This document shows, in pieces, positions 30,163 through 40,936 of a stretch of 64,000 nt of DNA (its first letter is position 1; each line of letters opens with the position of its first letter). The translations under genes were made by a program, and so were the position numbers. This DNA is from Legionella fallonii LLAP-10. Its GTDB lineage: Bacteria > Pseudomonadota > Gammaproteobacteria > Legionellales > Legionellaceae. The stretch spans positions 1,455,001 through 1,519,000 of the forward strand of contig NZ_LN614827.1 in assembly GCF_000953135.1 (NCBI RefSeq), given 5' to 3'. A model generated the notes under the pieces. That model worked only from the letters and a program-made list of their open reading frames with translations. It was not told where the DNA came from and ran no database searches.

Positions 30163-30735
30163 GTGAAAAAGTTGTTATTGATAATTATAACATTAGTATA
30201 TGTAACATCTGCTCCTGCAGATATAAATAAGTGCTTGTCAAAGATAAGAGGTTATAAAGTAGTTAAAAGTACAGTCTATTCTTTTACAGTAGATAAAGAA
30301 AAGGCTTGTTTTTTTGCATTTTACATAACTAACCCTGCTCCTGGAACTGATGTTCATGGTGATGGTAATACGGGTGATTCTTTATGGTATGGTTATTATA
30401 AAATGAATAACCCAGATAAAATTTATGAGTTTCCTAAACCTAAGAATAACCTTTGGAGTAGCATATGCACTATACATGCTGTTTCATTTTACCCTATGCA
30501 TGGAGGAAAAAAACGCGATGTCACTATTATTGGTGCTTGCGATAAACAAAATGCTGTAAATTATACTTTTCCTTTAGTATTTATATGGCAGGGAGATAAA
30601 TATGTTCTGGATGATGATGTTTATAAAGCTTTATATGGAGCTATAGCTTTGACCGTTGCTGATGTACGGGAATATATCAAATTTCCAATGACCCAATATA
30701 AAGTTTTAAGAGATAGATATGAAGTAAAAAGATAA
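30163..30735 (+). CDS. Exported immunity-protein candidate for the GH19-type tip
   Basis: GTG 30163 with GGGAG upstream starts 190 residues, and the first 20 (KKLLLIIITLVYVTSAPAD) form a Sec signal peptide. It begins 15 bases after the toxin stop. A periplasmic location is what immunity against a peptidoglycan hydrolase requires. The mature part has several Cys and many aromatic residues, and I recognise no family. Function is inferred from position and export signal only. Confidence 0.65.
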   Translation: MKKLLLIIITLVYVTSAPADINKCLSKIRGYKVVKSTVYSFTVDKEKACFFAFYITNPAPGTDVHGDGNTGDSLWYGYYKMNNPDKIYEFPKPKNNLWSSICTIHAVSFYPMHGGKKRDVTIIGACDKQNAVNYTFPLVFIWQGDKYVLDDDVYKALYGAIALTVADVREYIKFPMTQYKVLRDRYEVKR

Positions 30736-30784
30736 GATAATTGATAAAAGTGCTGGACTAGCGGCATCTAGCAGTGCAATCTGG

Positions 30785-31625
30785 ACGGGGATGGAGGTTC
30801 TTGGCGGTAGTTTAATGCATAGTTTAGGTGCAACGCTCGGAGCTGGTTTTACTGCGGTTCATTGGCAATATAGCAAGCCAAGGGGTTGCGAAAGCGATGG
30901 AGCTGCAAGAGGGCATTTCTCTTAAAGGCGCGTTGATTACCGGTCTTGCGACTGCAGCCTCCAGTGGTTTGTTACGAGGATTAAATGGCAGCAAAGTATA
31001 TCAACAGTTCACTAACACTATGGATGAACTATCTGTATCGAAAGCCTTTAGCATTTCCAGCGCTGCGCAACTAATGGAGCAAAACGCGTTAAGCCAGAGC
31101 ATTAGCCTTTCGCTGCAAAAACACCAACACTTCGACTGGGAACAACTCGCCGTATCTGGTGTCACCGCGGGTCTAATGGGCGGAGCCCTAGGAAGCAAAC
31201 TGGATAAAACCCTAAGAGGCCTAGACCACAACACAGGCATGTTGACCTCTGAATTAAGGGCTTTAACCAACGCGGGATTAAACATCGCGGTTGCCGGCAG
31301 CCAACTCAATGCATTGGATGTGCTTCAAGATAATTTAGGGGCTGCAATTGGCTCTGCAATAACGGATAAAAGGAGCGAATTAGAACAGTCGCAAATCACA
31401 GGCAAAGATTTAGCACGATTAAAACTAAAAGAAATCGACGAGATGGATGAGTATTGTCCTATCCCCACTGAAGAAGGCGCTTATTCTTCTATACCTGAAG
31501 GTACTTATGAACGATTCCATCAAGAAATCCTAGCCCATCAACGAGCCGCCGCCTTAGCGCTGGAGCAGGAAGAGCAAGATAGTTATGATGCGCGGAAGTT
31601 AAGTGGTAGCGAGGGATATGAATCT
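30785..31625 (+). repeat. Pretoxin region, copy 2 (frameshifted) of the direct repeat
   Basis: This is nearly identical to 28495-29337 apart from scattered substitutions and a two-base deletion at about 30855 (GCGGTTC where copy 1 has GCGGGGTTC), which breaks the ancestral frame. It lacks the rest of the RHS gene, so it is a silent donor cassette rather than an independent toxin. Confidence 0.9.
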
Positions 31626-32402
31626 GCTCAACCCCATCTTACTAATCAGCAAACACGCAGTTTAGGGAATTATGAACGCTTGCCCTTGGATTCGGATTTG
31701 TTTAAGTCTAGCAATGATGGAGTTCACAAGCTTGGTTTTGAGAGTCAAGTGTATTGGAATTCTAAAGAGCATGGGATGGGGCAGTTTGTTGAGGATTCTG
31801 CAATTCGATTGAATGATTTTATGTTTTCAAAAATAAATAAAATAGAGCATTTTTATGAGGAAATTAAAGTCGGATTATCTCATGAATTAAGTTTAGATAA
31901 AATAGATCCCAAAATTCGATATATTGTGGAGTTATACCCATTGGTACATGCTGCCTCACAAAAATCTGGTCTGTCTTTAGAACTTATGTTGGCTCAAGGG
32001 GCACAAGAAACTGGCTGGGGAGCAAACGTTCTGCCTGGTACAAACAATATGTTTAATATTAAGAAAGGAGATACTCGGTGGAAAGGACCTGTTAAGAGAC
32101 TAGATGGTGCTTTAGAGTATCGTGATGATGGTACGAAGTACTTTGAACCGAGTAGCTTCCGAGTATATAAAAGTATAGAGGAGAGTGTACAAGATAGAGT
32201 AGAGTTTTTAAGAAGTAATAAAAGATATGCTGAATTATTTAAGCCGGGTATAAAAGGTAATGCTGAAAAAGAGGCGTTTGCTTTGCAAAGAGCCAAATAT
32301 GCAGGGAATAATCCTCATTATGCTGACTCCTTAATTCAAGTGATGAAAGGACCGACTATGAAAAAAGCTATTGAATTTGCAAGGAATTATTATGGTTATT
32401 AA
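30828..32402 (+). CDS. Orphan RHS C-terminal cassette with GH73 glucosaminidase tip
   Basis: The open frame gives 524 residues but starts out of the ancestral frame; real pretoxin sequence resumes after the deletion at about 30855 (FIGNIASQGVAKAMELQ). The tip after SGSEGYES differs wholly from the GH19 one. Its last ~200 residues match FlgJ/GH73 N-acetylglucosaminidases: LMLAQGAQETGWG with catalytic Glu at codon 32007, NNMFNIKKG, WKGPV, FRVYKSIEESVQDRVEFL and RYAELF. It would cut glycan strands in peptidoglycan. It probably becomes active only after recombination into the full RHS gene. Confidence 0.8.
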   Translation: MQRSELVLLRFIGNIASQGVAKAMELQEGISLKGALITGLATAASSGLLRGLNGSKVYQQFTNTMDELSVSKAFSISSAAQLMEQNALSQSISLSLQKHQHFDWEQLAVSGVTAGLMGGALGSKLDKTLRGLDHNTGMLTSELRALTNAGLNIAVAGSQLNALDVLQDNLGAAIGSAITDKRSELEQSQITGKDLARLKLKEIDEMDEYCPIPTEEGAYSSIPEGTYERFHQEILAHQRAAALALEQEEQDSYDARKLSGSEGYESAQPHLTNQQTRSLGNYERLPLDSDLFKSSNDGVHKLGFESQVYWNSKEHGMGQFVEDSAIRLNDFMFSKINKIEHFYEEIKVGLSHELSLDKIDPKIRYIVELYPLVHAASQKSGLSLELMLAQGAQETGWGANVLPGTNNMFNIKKGDTRWKGPVKRLDGALEYRDDGTKYFEPSSFRVYKSIEESVQDRVEFLRSNKRYAELFKPGIKGNAEKEAFALQRAKYAGNNPHYADSLIQVMKGPTMKKAIEFARNYYGY

Positions 32403-32805
32403 ATTAAAAGCCATTATTTTAATCATGCTATTTATAGTATTAGATACATCTAATGCAGCAAAGAAAATTTTGGTTGAACGATATGAAAATTGGAATCATC
32501 CTGTTTTATTAGTTTTTAAAAAATATGGTATTTCCTTATATAAAGTAAGCTATTCTAAAGATGGAACGTGTCCAACATTTTATGCAAAATTTAAATATTC
32601 ACCAGATCCCAGGGCACCTGGTGAAGCGGATTTTCATAAAGTATATTTTGATACTTTAAAAGCAAACTCTTTTTTTCCTTATGCATTAGTTGATGAGGAG
32701 GATGATATGCGAATTAATGTTGGCTGGGAAAATAAAGCGAAACATATAATGAACGTTGATATGAGTAAAGCGGCCTCTCCGTCTACTTGTAAAAATGGAG
32801 GCTAA
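32392..32805 (+). CDS. Exported immunity-protein candidate for the GH73 tip
   Basis: ATG 32392 overlaps the end of the GH73 tip by 11 bases and has AAGGA six bases upstream. The 137-residue product begins with a signal peptide (MVIKLKAIILIMLFIVLDTSNA), so it should act in the periplasm. No family is recognised. Overlap with the toxin and matching location support an immunity role, which is inferred. Confidence 0.65.
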   Translation: MVIKLKAIILIMLFIVLDTSNAAKKILVERYENWNHPVLLVFKKYGISLYKVSYSKDGTCPTFYAKFKYSPDPRAPGEADFHKVYFDTLKANSFFPYALVDEEDDMRINVGWENKAKHIMNVDMSKAASPSTCKNGG

Positions 32806-33000
32806 TCGTAACGAAGGGGCGTATTTGTCCTCGAAGCGCATACCTCCTAGTTTAGAGGCGACTCTTGCCCACTTACCGTAGGGGCATCGGCAATATGGCA
32901 ATCCAAGAAGGGGAAAAAACGCTTGGCCTGTAAGTACATATGAGATAGGCCTTTCTTTTTTCCTTTCAACATTAGGGAAAGACTCCTTTACCCAACAGTT
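32806..33000. other. Gene-free spacer within the RHS cassette region
   Basis: I see no coding frame with a ribosome-binding site, no tRNA and no clear transposase remnant here. From about 33001 the sequence becomes recognisable as decayed RHS DNA. Confidence 0.5.
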
Positions 33001-33685
33001 CGAATCGATTATTCGCAGTGGATGCGCTTAAAACCCGTCAGTAATATAACTACGATGACGCTGGGCAGTTACTCAAAAAAATGGTGCCGACGAATAAACG
33101 GCATTTTGGTATGATACCCTGGCAATCAGGTGACGCATCGTGATACTCGCGGTAATCTCACTCATCATGCTTATGATGCTGCGGGTAATTTGACGGACAT
33201 GGAGCTTCACGCCACGGGGCAAAGGAAAAACTCGGGTTATACGCTAAAACATCATTACAGTCACGAGCTTTGGGATAATTATTTGCAAAGTGTTGATGAT
33301 GCGATGCAAATCAATGATGCGGGAGGCACGAGTAGCGGCAGGAGTCGCAGGCTTTATGATGAGAATGGCCAATTGCGCGAAACAGGTAGAATCAACCAGT
33401 CAATACGCCTGGCAACGGGCTAAGGGCATCCAGACCATCAAAGGATTTTTAAATCGAGACAATGACAGCAGTGTGAATGGAGTAGCTCCAGTCTATTTAG
33501 GTATAACTAAAGATACAACAAATGGAGCCGTTTTATATTATAGTCCTAAAGCACAAAAGATCTTATCATCGAGGTCAAAGGAATATAAGTTAGTCCTAAA
33601 TTGGAGATGGGATGAACTTAGGAGAGTTTACCCAACTGGAGTAGGAAAAGATGATTTTGCATTTTATAAATACAAAAAGAACTAG
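33001..33685 (+). pseudogene. Decayed RHS fragment with a third tip (SleB-like end)
   Basis: 33001-33165 resembles RHS bases near 26456-26635 with stops and indels. 33166-33380 is nearly identical to 27545-27750, and 33381-33489 to 27950-28058, joined by an internal deletion that shifts frame. After SVNGVAP a new tip begins (VYLGITKDTTNGAVLYYSPK to VGKDDFAFYKYKKN, stop 33685). The DxTNGAxxYYSP and VGKDDF segments resemble the C-terminus of SleB-type cell-wall hydrolases. Only the tip's end survives. The family call is tentative. Confidence 0.65.
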
Positions 33686-34235
33686 ATTGGCAATTATATT
33701 GCTATCTATTTTAATGGGTGTTTTTTAAATAATGCATTTTCAGCGAAGATAAATAAATTTTTTCTTCCAGATAACTCAGGATATATTTGGGAGGAATGCA
33801 ATAATGATTTATGTGATATTTATCTTAAGGAAAAAATACGAACAAAATACGTTTGTTGCAAAACACTGTATCTCCTTCAATTAAAGCGTTGAATAAAAGT
33901 TTAGTCAGCTTTTTTTTAGTTGTGGATCGCCATGTAATTACACTATTTTCTTTGATTCAAAATTTGGTATTTCCAATTCTTTTGAGTTTGTAGTTGCCGT
34001 AGATATAAAAAATGAGATAGTGGTTGTTGCAGAAAGTAATCATTTAGTGGCTTATAATATGTTTGGTAAATTAAAAAAACCTTTATATAGCATAAAAAGA
34101 AACTGGTCACCGACGGCTACTTTGTACAGTTCTATTATAGAAGCAAAATTTATCAATAACACTCTATACGTTAAGTACTTAGAGGGAAAAAATTTTGAAG
34201 AGAAATCAGAAGTAATTTCTTTAGCCAATATATGA
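33651..34235 (+). pseudogene. Broken exported immunity-like gene of the third tip
   Basis: ATG 33651 with GTAGGAAAAG upstream overlaps the third tip by 35 bases and opens a signal peptide (TKRTRLAIILLSILMGVF). A frameshift at the six-T run 33721-33726 stops it; one more T would continue into LNNAFSAKINKFFLPDNSG. At least one further shift is needed to reach the intact 3' frame (34020-34235, VVVAESNHLVAYNMFGKLKK). Same layout as the GH73 pair: exported protein overlapping its tip. Confidence 0.6.
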
Positions 34236-34249
34236 AATCTGACAAATGA

Positions 34250-34675
34250 ATTATTACAAATATTTTAAATGATATGAATACGATGCAGTTATTAACTCAA
34301 GTTAATGCTCAACAGGACAAGGATGCTCAAACCAGTTATTTGAGTGTTGCAGGAAAAACGATAGGTGATTTACACGTAGATCAAGAGGGCAATCAACAAT
34401 TAACGGTTTATGGATGATTTATGCGTACGGGCACGCAGCGAAAAGCAGGGCCTGCGGCTGAGTATTCATGGCGTCGTCCAACGAGTGAGCAGAGCATCAA
34501 TGGATTTTTAAATGGTGGAAGCGAGAGCTGGGTGCCTGATGTGCCGCAAGACAATCTTGGTTCTTATACAGTTCAGCCTGGGGATACTTTAGAAAGCATC
34601 GCGTTGCAGGTTTATGGTGACAGCAGCCAGGATAGCAACTGTCTTAAAAAGAAGATTAATGGCTTATGAATGAAA
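34250..34675 (+). pseudogene. Remnant of a diverged second RHS gene with LysM start
   Basis: The frame reads TSYLSVAGKTIGDLHVDQEG, a TGA stop, then TGTQRKAG, INGFLNGGSES and GSYTVQPGDTLESIALQVYG. It parallels RHS residues about 3010-3100 but with many substitutions, so it comes from a paralogue rather than recent duplication. It is cut within the LysM domain. Confidence 0.7.
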
Positions 34676-34911
34676 GCAATAATTGCCACTTTTTTGAACT
34701 TACCAGTTTAATAGGTTGTTACCACCTCAGGATTTCAGTAAAGCTAGCTGAGTAGCCATGTCTGGAGTTTCTATTTGAGGTTTGGCCAGGATCATGCGAA
34801 AATAATTGATGGTGGATAAGAAAATCTATTCTTTTTATGAAATTCAGAAAAAACACCGCCTAAATGAACAAATAGATATACTTATATCACATCATATTAA
34901 TAAATACTTTT

Positions 34912-36699
34912 ATGGCAACTGTTATTTTAGTTAATTACATTCATTATGATGGTATTGGTGATTTTCAGCATTTGCTCGATATAACAAAAGAAATTTATCC
35001 TTTAGCATTGCAATCTGGAATTGAGGTTATTCCTTTAGTTTTATGCCTTTCTAACCTTGAGGAGTCTGTAAAAAAGCGCTTAAATAATTTAAATATGGAT
35101 TTAAAGACGTTCATATTTACTATGGAAAAAAAACATCCTTCCTTAGAGGAGCTGAATCAGCAATTCTCTGAGTTTGTAGCAAGCGAAGTTGAGTTACAAC
35201 GTAATTTAAAAAACGCATTAATTATTATTCAGATTTCTACTGCAACTACTAAATATCAGAAGGACACTCTCTTAAGGTATTGCTATCCCGACATTCCTAT
35301 TGTCAATATTTCAGAACACGCCGGATTGCGTACTACTGCTTCCTTTCATCCGTTTCCAAGAGATTTTGACGAGAGGGATAAAGTTACAAATGAAAAAAAT
35401 ATCAACGATAGATGGATGGGAATTGCGGAATCATTAGGGAAAGGAGCGTTAAGGTATGGTATTAAGCTACACTCTCCCTTAAAAATTTCTAAAGAAGAGG
35501 CATTATTAACTTTTACTGATCAATGCTATGTACGAACCTTACTTAAAAAAGAGAGCTCTCAGTTAATCGAAAAAGAAGAGCTGACTGATTTTATTAATAG
35601 AACCCAAATAATAACTGCTTATCTACAAGAGGAAAGCAGTATTATAAAATTTATTTTATACTGTCTTGAGCATGAAAAAAATTCAGGTAAAGATATTCTT
35701 TTTCACATTAATAGTAATCCTATTTTTGATCCTAAATTATGTTATATGCACGATGTTGGAGAATTAGATAATTACTTCTTCTCCTCAATGAAAAATAGGG
35801 AAGATCAATTTGTAGTGCCAAAGCTTGAGTCTGTATTAATTAAGGATGGCTTTCAAAAATATAATTTTGATAATGTAGAAATTAATGTAGAGGTTAATGT
35901 TAATGGCGCAATACGTATCATACGTTTTGGCTTTTCTCCAACTGTTAAAAAAACGGTTAGAATTTTAGCCGGATTTTGTTTAGAGGATGGCGATTACAAT
36001 AAGTTATATCATCTCGCGGATTCTATCGTCGGAGTATGTGGTGATAATACGCTTGAAAAAGCTCTATCACACAATAAGCTTCCTTTTCTACAATCTGATA
36101 ATAAATATACATTTGAATCTGCTATGCACGCTTTATATCATATCGGTTTAGAAAGTTTGCCTCATGCATCTCTTCAATTAAAACAATATTTCAGTAATTA
36201 CTTTTTAAATAAAAATATGCGTTTGGATGATGCAAGCCGGCGCGAAGAAATTTTGCAAACGGATTGGAATGAAATGCATACAGCTTGGGCTGTTGTTGGC
36301 GATTATTTGCGAAAAAATCATAATTTTTATAATCATTTAAAAAATATTTTCTATGAGGCTCTTTTACATGCATCAGCTCAAAGAGGGGATGTTGAATTAT
36401 TAACTATTATTTATAAAAATGTCCCAGCAATTAATATTGCTCTGCCCAATAAAATAGGACAGACAGCTCTTGAGCTTGCAACAAGAGGTAATCATACCTC
36501 TTATCTCAACGAATTTTCTATGTTGTTTGAACAACTATCAGATAGCATGGAAACTCAATCTAAGGATGAAAAATCAAAATCAAGGCCGCTTAGTGAACAA
36601 AAAGACTCGTTCTTTTTTCAAAATCGTTCAGAGTTTCTTCAGGAAACTAACGATAAACAACCACAATCAGTCATGAGCGGAAATAGAGAACTTTGTTGA
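34912..36699 (+). CDS. Effector candidate with ankyrin-like C-terminus, 595 aa
   Basis: I do not recognise a named family. The first ~400 residues are alpha/beta-like and end in GVCGDNTLEKALSHNKLPFL (about 372-392), a pattern that recalls the donor-binding loop of GT-B glycosyltransferases; this is weak. Residues about 480-540 read as ankyrin repeats (LLHASAQRGDVELLTII, KIGQTALELATRGNHTSYL). The tail is polar and rich in Ser, Gln, Lys and Glu, as in Dot/Icm substrates. It flanks the RHS island and is AT-rich. Confidence 0.7.
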   Translation: MATVILVNYIHYDGIGDFQHLLDITKEIYPLALQSGIEVIPLVLCLSNLEESVKKRLNNLNMDLKTFIFTMEKKHPSLEELNQQFSEFVASEVELQRNLKNALIIIQISTATTKYQKDTLLRYCYPDIPIVNISEHAGLRTTASFHPFPRDFDERDKVTNEKNINDRWMGIAESLGKGALRYGIKLHSPLKISKEEALLTFTDQCYVRTLLKKESSQLIEKEELTDFINRTQIITAYLQEESSIIKFILYCLEHEKNSGKDILFHINSNPIFDPKLCYMHDVGELDNYFFSSMKNREDQFVVPKLESVLIKDGFQKYNFDNVEINVEVNVNGAIRIIRFGFSPTVKKTVRILAGFCLEDGDYNKLYHLADSIVGVCGDNTLEKALSHNKLPFLQSDNKYTFESAMHALYHIGLESLPHASLQLKQYFSNYFLNKNMRLDDASRREEILQTDWNEMHTAWAVVGDYLRKNHNFYNHLKNIFYEALLHASAQRGDVELLTIIYKNVPAINIALPNKIGQTALELATRGNHTSYLNEFSMLFEQLSDSMETQSKDEKSKSRPLSEQKDSFFFQNRSEFLQETNDKQPQSVMSGNRELC

Positions 36700-36734
36700 G
36701 TTTGGTCAGCGTCTGAGGTGGTGAGTAATCTTAC

Positions 36735-37505
36735 TTAGGGCATTTGCTTTAAAAACTCTTGTAGATGCTCTTTATCCGCTTCGGTGCTTAAGTAGTTTTT
36801 TAGTTGTGCTATGGCAAGATGATATTCTTCCATATTAATGACGCCTCGTATTAACTCAAAGCGTAAATACACGCAATAGGTGTTGAGCACATCAGTTTCA
36901 CAGTAATCTCTAATACTTTTAAGTTCTCCTGCTTTATATTGCTCCCAAACCTTAGAGCCGCTCATCCCCATTTTTCCTGGAAAGCCAAGCATTGAAGAAA
37001 TTTCATCAAGTGGCGCAAACGCTCTATTCTGATAGCCCGCAATGATATCCATTAAATCAATATGTCTATAATGAAAACGACTTAAATAGTTATTCCAGCG
37101 AAAGCTTTGCTCATTTTCTCCAGCTTCCCAATAAGTAGGGGCAGTAATGCCGTGTAATAACGAACGGTAATGTAAAACCGGTAGGTCAAATCCGGAGCCG
37201 TTCCAGCTTACTAATGTGGGAGTATGTTTATCAATTCCAGAAAAAAAACGCTTTATAAGTTCTTGCTCATTAGAATGTTCATCGCCTAATGACCAAACTT
37301 TAACGTGTGAGCCTGAGCTCATCACAACAGAGATGGCACATATTTTTTGTAAGTGATGAGGAAGAAAATCGTTACCTACCTTAGCTTTTCTCAAAGCAAA
37401 CATAGCTAGGGCTGTATCTTCATCTGACAAATTATCTAAATTATATAATTTGCGGCCCGTTGTTATATCGGGAATGGTTTCTATATCAAATACAAGTATG
37501 GTCAT
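36735..37505 (-). CDS. PolB-like 3'-5' exonuclease
   Basis: This 256-residue DnaQ-fold nuclease is of the predicted PolB-related 3'-5' exonuclease group. Exo I is FDIETIPD, Exo II is SWNGSGFDLPVL and Exo III is YCETDVLNTY, so all four acidic metal ligands are present. No polymerase domain is attached. It is convergent with the effector candidate, 35 bases apart. Confidence 0.88.
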   Translation of the reverse strand: MTILVFDIETIPDITTGRKLYNLDNLSDEDTALAMFALRKAKVGNDFLPHHLQKICAISVVMSSGSHVKVWSLGDEHSNEQELIKRFFSGIDKHTPTLVSWNGSGFDLPVLHYRSLLHGITAPTYWEAGENEQSFRWNNYLSRFHYRHIDLMDIIAGYQNRAFAPLDEISSMLGFPGKMGMSGSKVWEQYKAGELKSIRDYCETDVLNTYCVYLRFELIRGVINMEEYHLAIAQLKNYLSTEADKEHLQEFLKQMP

Positions 37506-37612
37506 ACAAAATAGGAGGGCTTGTTATTATTCTGTCGAATTCTAGCATGGTGTGGATAGTAGCAACAGCCTATTGTTTCCAGTAATCAGAAGATCGAGGC
37601 AAAATTCATAGG

Positions 37613-37631
37613 GATTGGCTAAAAGCCAATC
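37613..37631. repeat. Short perfect inverted repeat in divergent intergenic region
   Basis: GATTGGCT-AAA-AGCCAATC forms an eight-base stem with a three-base loop between two divergent genes. It is not placed to terminate either one; it may end a small transcript or be an operator. Confidence 0.4.
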
Positions 37632-37770
37632 TTTGCCGTTTGCTCTTTTATTACAAATATTATGAAGTGGTATAAATGACATAGATTGTAGATTATAAAT
37701 TTGTTACTATGGATTTTTTTAGCCTATTGAGCTATCGATTCACTCTATCAATAATTTATATATTAAAATC

Positions 37771-38370
37771 ATGAACTTTAGACTATATGCTTTATTATTT
37801 TTGATTTTTTCTTTAACGGCTTGTGTTAGTAAGCCTCCATCTGATGTTAATAATATATGTACTATATTTAAACAATATCCTAAGTGGCATCGTGATGCTA
37901 AAGACGTTGAAAGACGTTGGAGAGTGCCGGTGCCTGTACAAATGGCTATTATTCATCAAGAGTCTAAGTTTGATGCCCGTGCTCGTCCCCCACATAAGAA
38001 ATTATTGGGAATAATCCCGTGGAAAAGACAGTCAACTGCTTATGGTTATACTCAAGCTTTACGTTCTACCTGGGCTCAATACAAACGTACCCATGGTTGG
38101 ATCTGGTCGTCTCGCGATGATTTTGGTGATGGTGTTGATTTTATTGGCTGGTATGCTAACGAAGCGAATAAAAAAGCAAGAATTGCAAGAACCGATACCT
38201 ATTCCCTATATTTAGCCTATCATGAAGGGATAGGTGGGTATCAGCGTAAAACCTATTTAAAGAAGCCGTGGTTAGTTTCTGTGGCTCGTAAGGTTAGCGC
38301 TAAATCGCAAATCTATGCCATGCAGTTAAATTCGTGTAAAAAATCTATGAAATCACATTCATGGTTATAG
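37771..38370 (+). CDS. SLT-domain lipoprotein (lytic transglycosylase-like)
   Basis: This 199-residue protein has a lipobox (LIFSLTAC), so it is probably acylated and membrane-anchored. The region AIIHQESKFDARARPP carries the catalytic Glu of the lysozyme-like SLT fold, and AYGYTQALRSTWAQY continues the fold. It probably acts on peptidoglycan in the periplasm. Confidence 0.85.
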   Translation: MNFRLYALLFLIFSLTACVSKPPSDVNNICTIFKQYPKWHRDAKDVERRWRVPVPVQMAIIHQESKFDARARPPHKKLLGIIPWKRQSTAYGYTQALRSTWAQYKRTHGWIWSSRDDFGDGVDFIGWYANEANKKARIARTDTYSLYLAYHEGIGGYQRKTYLKKPWLVSVARKVSAKSQIYAMQLNSCKKSMKSHSWL

Positions 38371-38389
38371 TAAGACGTAGTATACTTGA

Positions 38390-39456
<1,067 letters not shown>

Positions 39457-40936
39457 TATTGGTTAGATAGTTCTCTAGTTCTTTTTTGCTAGAACTATCT
39501 ATAACTAATCCAAGCTTAGTCCTGCGCTCTAGTATGTCCTCAATATGTCTGGCCCATTCCTCTGAGATTAAATAATCTAATTCAACTTGATAGAGGGATG
39601 TGCCGTATCTTTTCCCCATGGATTCGATGCTGGTACATTTAGATAGAAAATGTTCTGTGCAACTTCCATAGCTGTATAGATAGCGATTAAGTAGTTCTTT
39701 ATCAAGCCAATGATATTTTTTTCTCGCATAAATCAGATATTGTTCAAAATTGACTGTGCCGAAAGTAGCTCCAGGAAGAGGAGTGCGCTTTGTTTTACAC
39801 GATTGCATTTGAGGGAAAATAGAGACCAATTGATTAATAGTTTCTTCAGCTAATTGGCGATAGGTTGTGATTTTTCCTCCAAAAATAGTAACAATGGGCG
39901 CGGGCGTGATATTAAATTCATAACTATAATCTCTGCTTAAGGCTTTTAAATCCTTTCCTTCGCTAGATAATAAAGGTCTAACTCCACTCCAGGAAAAAAT
40001 AAGGTCTTTAGAACTTAGTTGCGATTTAAAATATGTATTTACTAAATTTAATAGATAATCTATTTCTTCTACACTAATTCGCACGGGGCTATTGATGGAC
40101 TCGTTGAATAATGTATCGGTAGTTCCTATCATACTAAAGCCGTGGTAAGGAATAACAAATATTACGCGTTTATCGTCATGTTGTAAAAAGTAGGCATGTT
40201 TCCCTTCATAGAGTTGAGGAACTATAATATGGCTTCCTTTTACTAAGGTTATTTCACGGTTCACCGCTATTTGGGTAAGTTGCGCTATGGGAGCAACCCA
40301 GGGCCCCGCTGCATTAATCAAAGATTTAGCCTTGATTTTATAGGGTGTTCCTGACTTCGGTTGTATCGTTAACTGCCAAATTTTGTTACCCGCTTCAATC
40401 TGTGTCACTTTAGAATTAGGACGAATGCTCGCTCCGTGATTTTTAGCCTGTAGGGCGTTAGTAATCGTTAAACGAGCGTCATCTGTTGATGCATCATAAA
40501 ACAAGAATCCTCGTTTTATTTGATCAATTAATGGGGTGAAATAATTATTTTTTTTTGTTCTCTTGATCGATTTACATTTAGGCAAATGATTTTTTCGGCT
40601 TAAATGGTCGTAAAAAAATAAGCCCAATCTTAATAACCAGGCCGGGCGCATGTGTTTTTGGTAAGGCAAGATAAATGATTGAGGATGTACTAAATGCGGC
40701 GCTAGATTTAATAATACTTGTCTTTCTTCTAACGCTTTTTTTACCAAAGCAAACTCATAGTTTTCTAAGTATCTTAATCCTCCATGAATTAATTTAGTAC
40801 TACTTGAGGAGGTTTTGGAAGCTAGGTCATCTTGTTCGAAGAGTACTACAGATAGTCCTCGTAAGGCTGCATCAGCGGCACAACCACAACCATTGATGCC
40901 GCCGCCAATAATTGCAACATCAAAAACTTGCTCCAT

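Noticed and set aside
34720..34830. Possible transposase or integrase remnant on the minus strand
   Set aside because: A short frame (INYFRMILAKPQIETPDM then stop) looks coding but is too brief to assign and has no inverted repeats around it.
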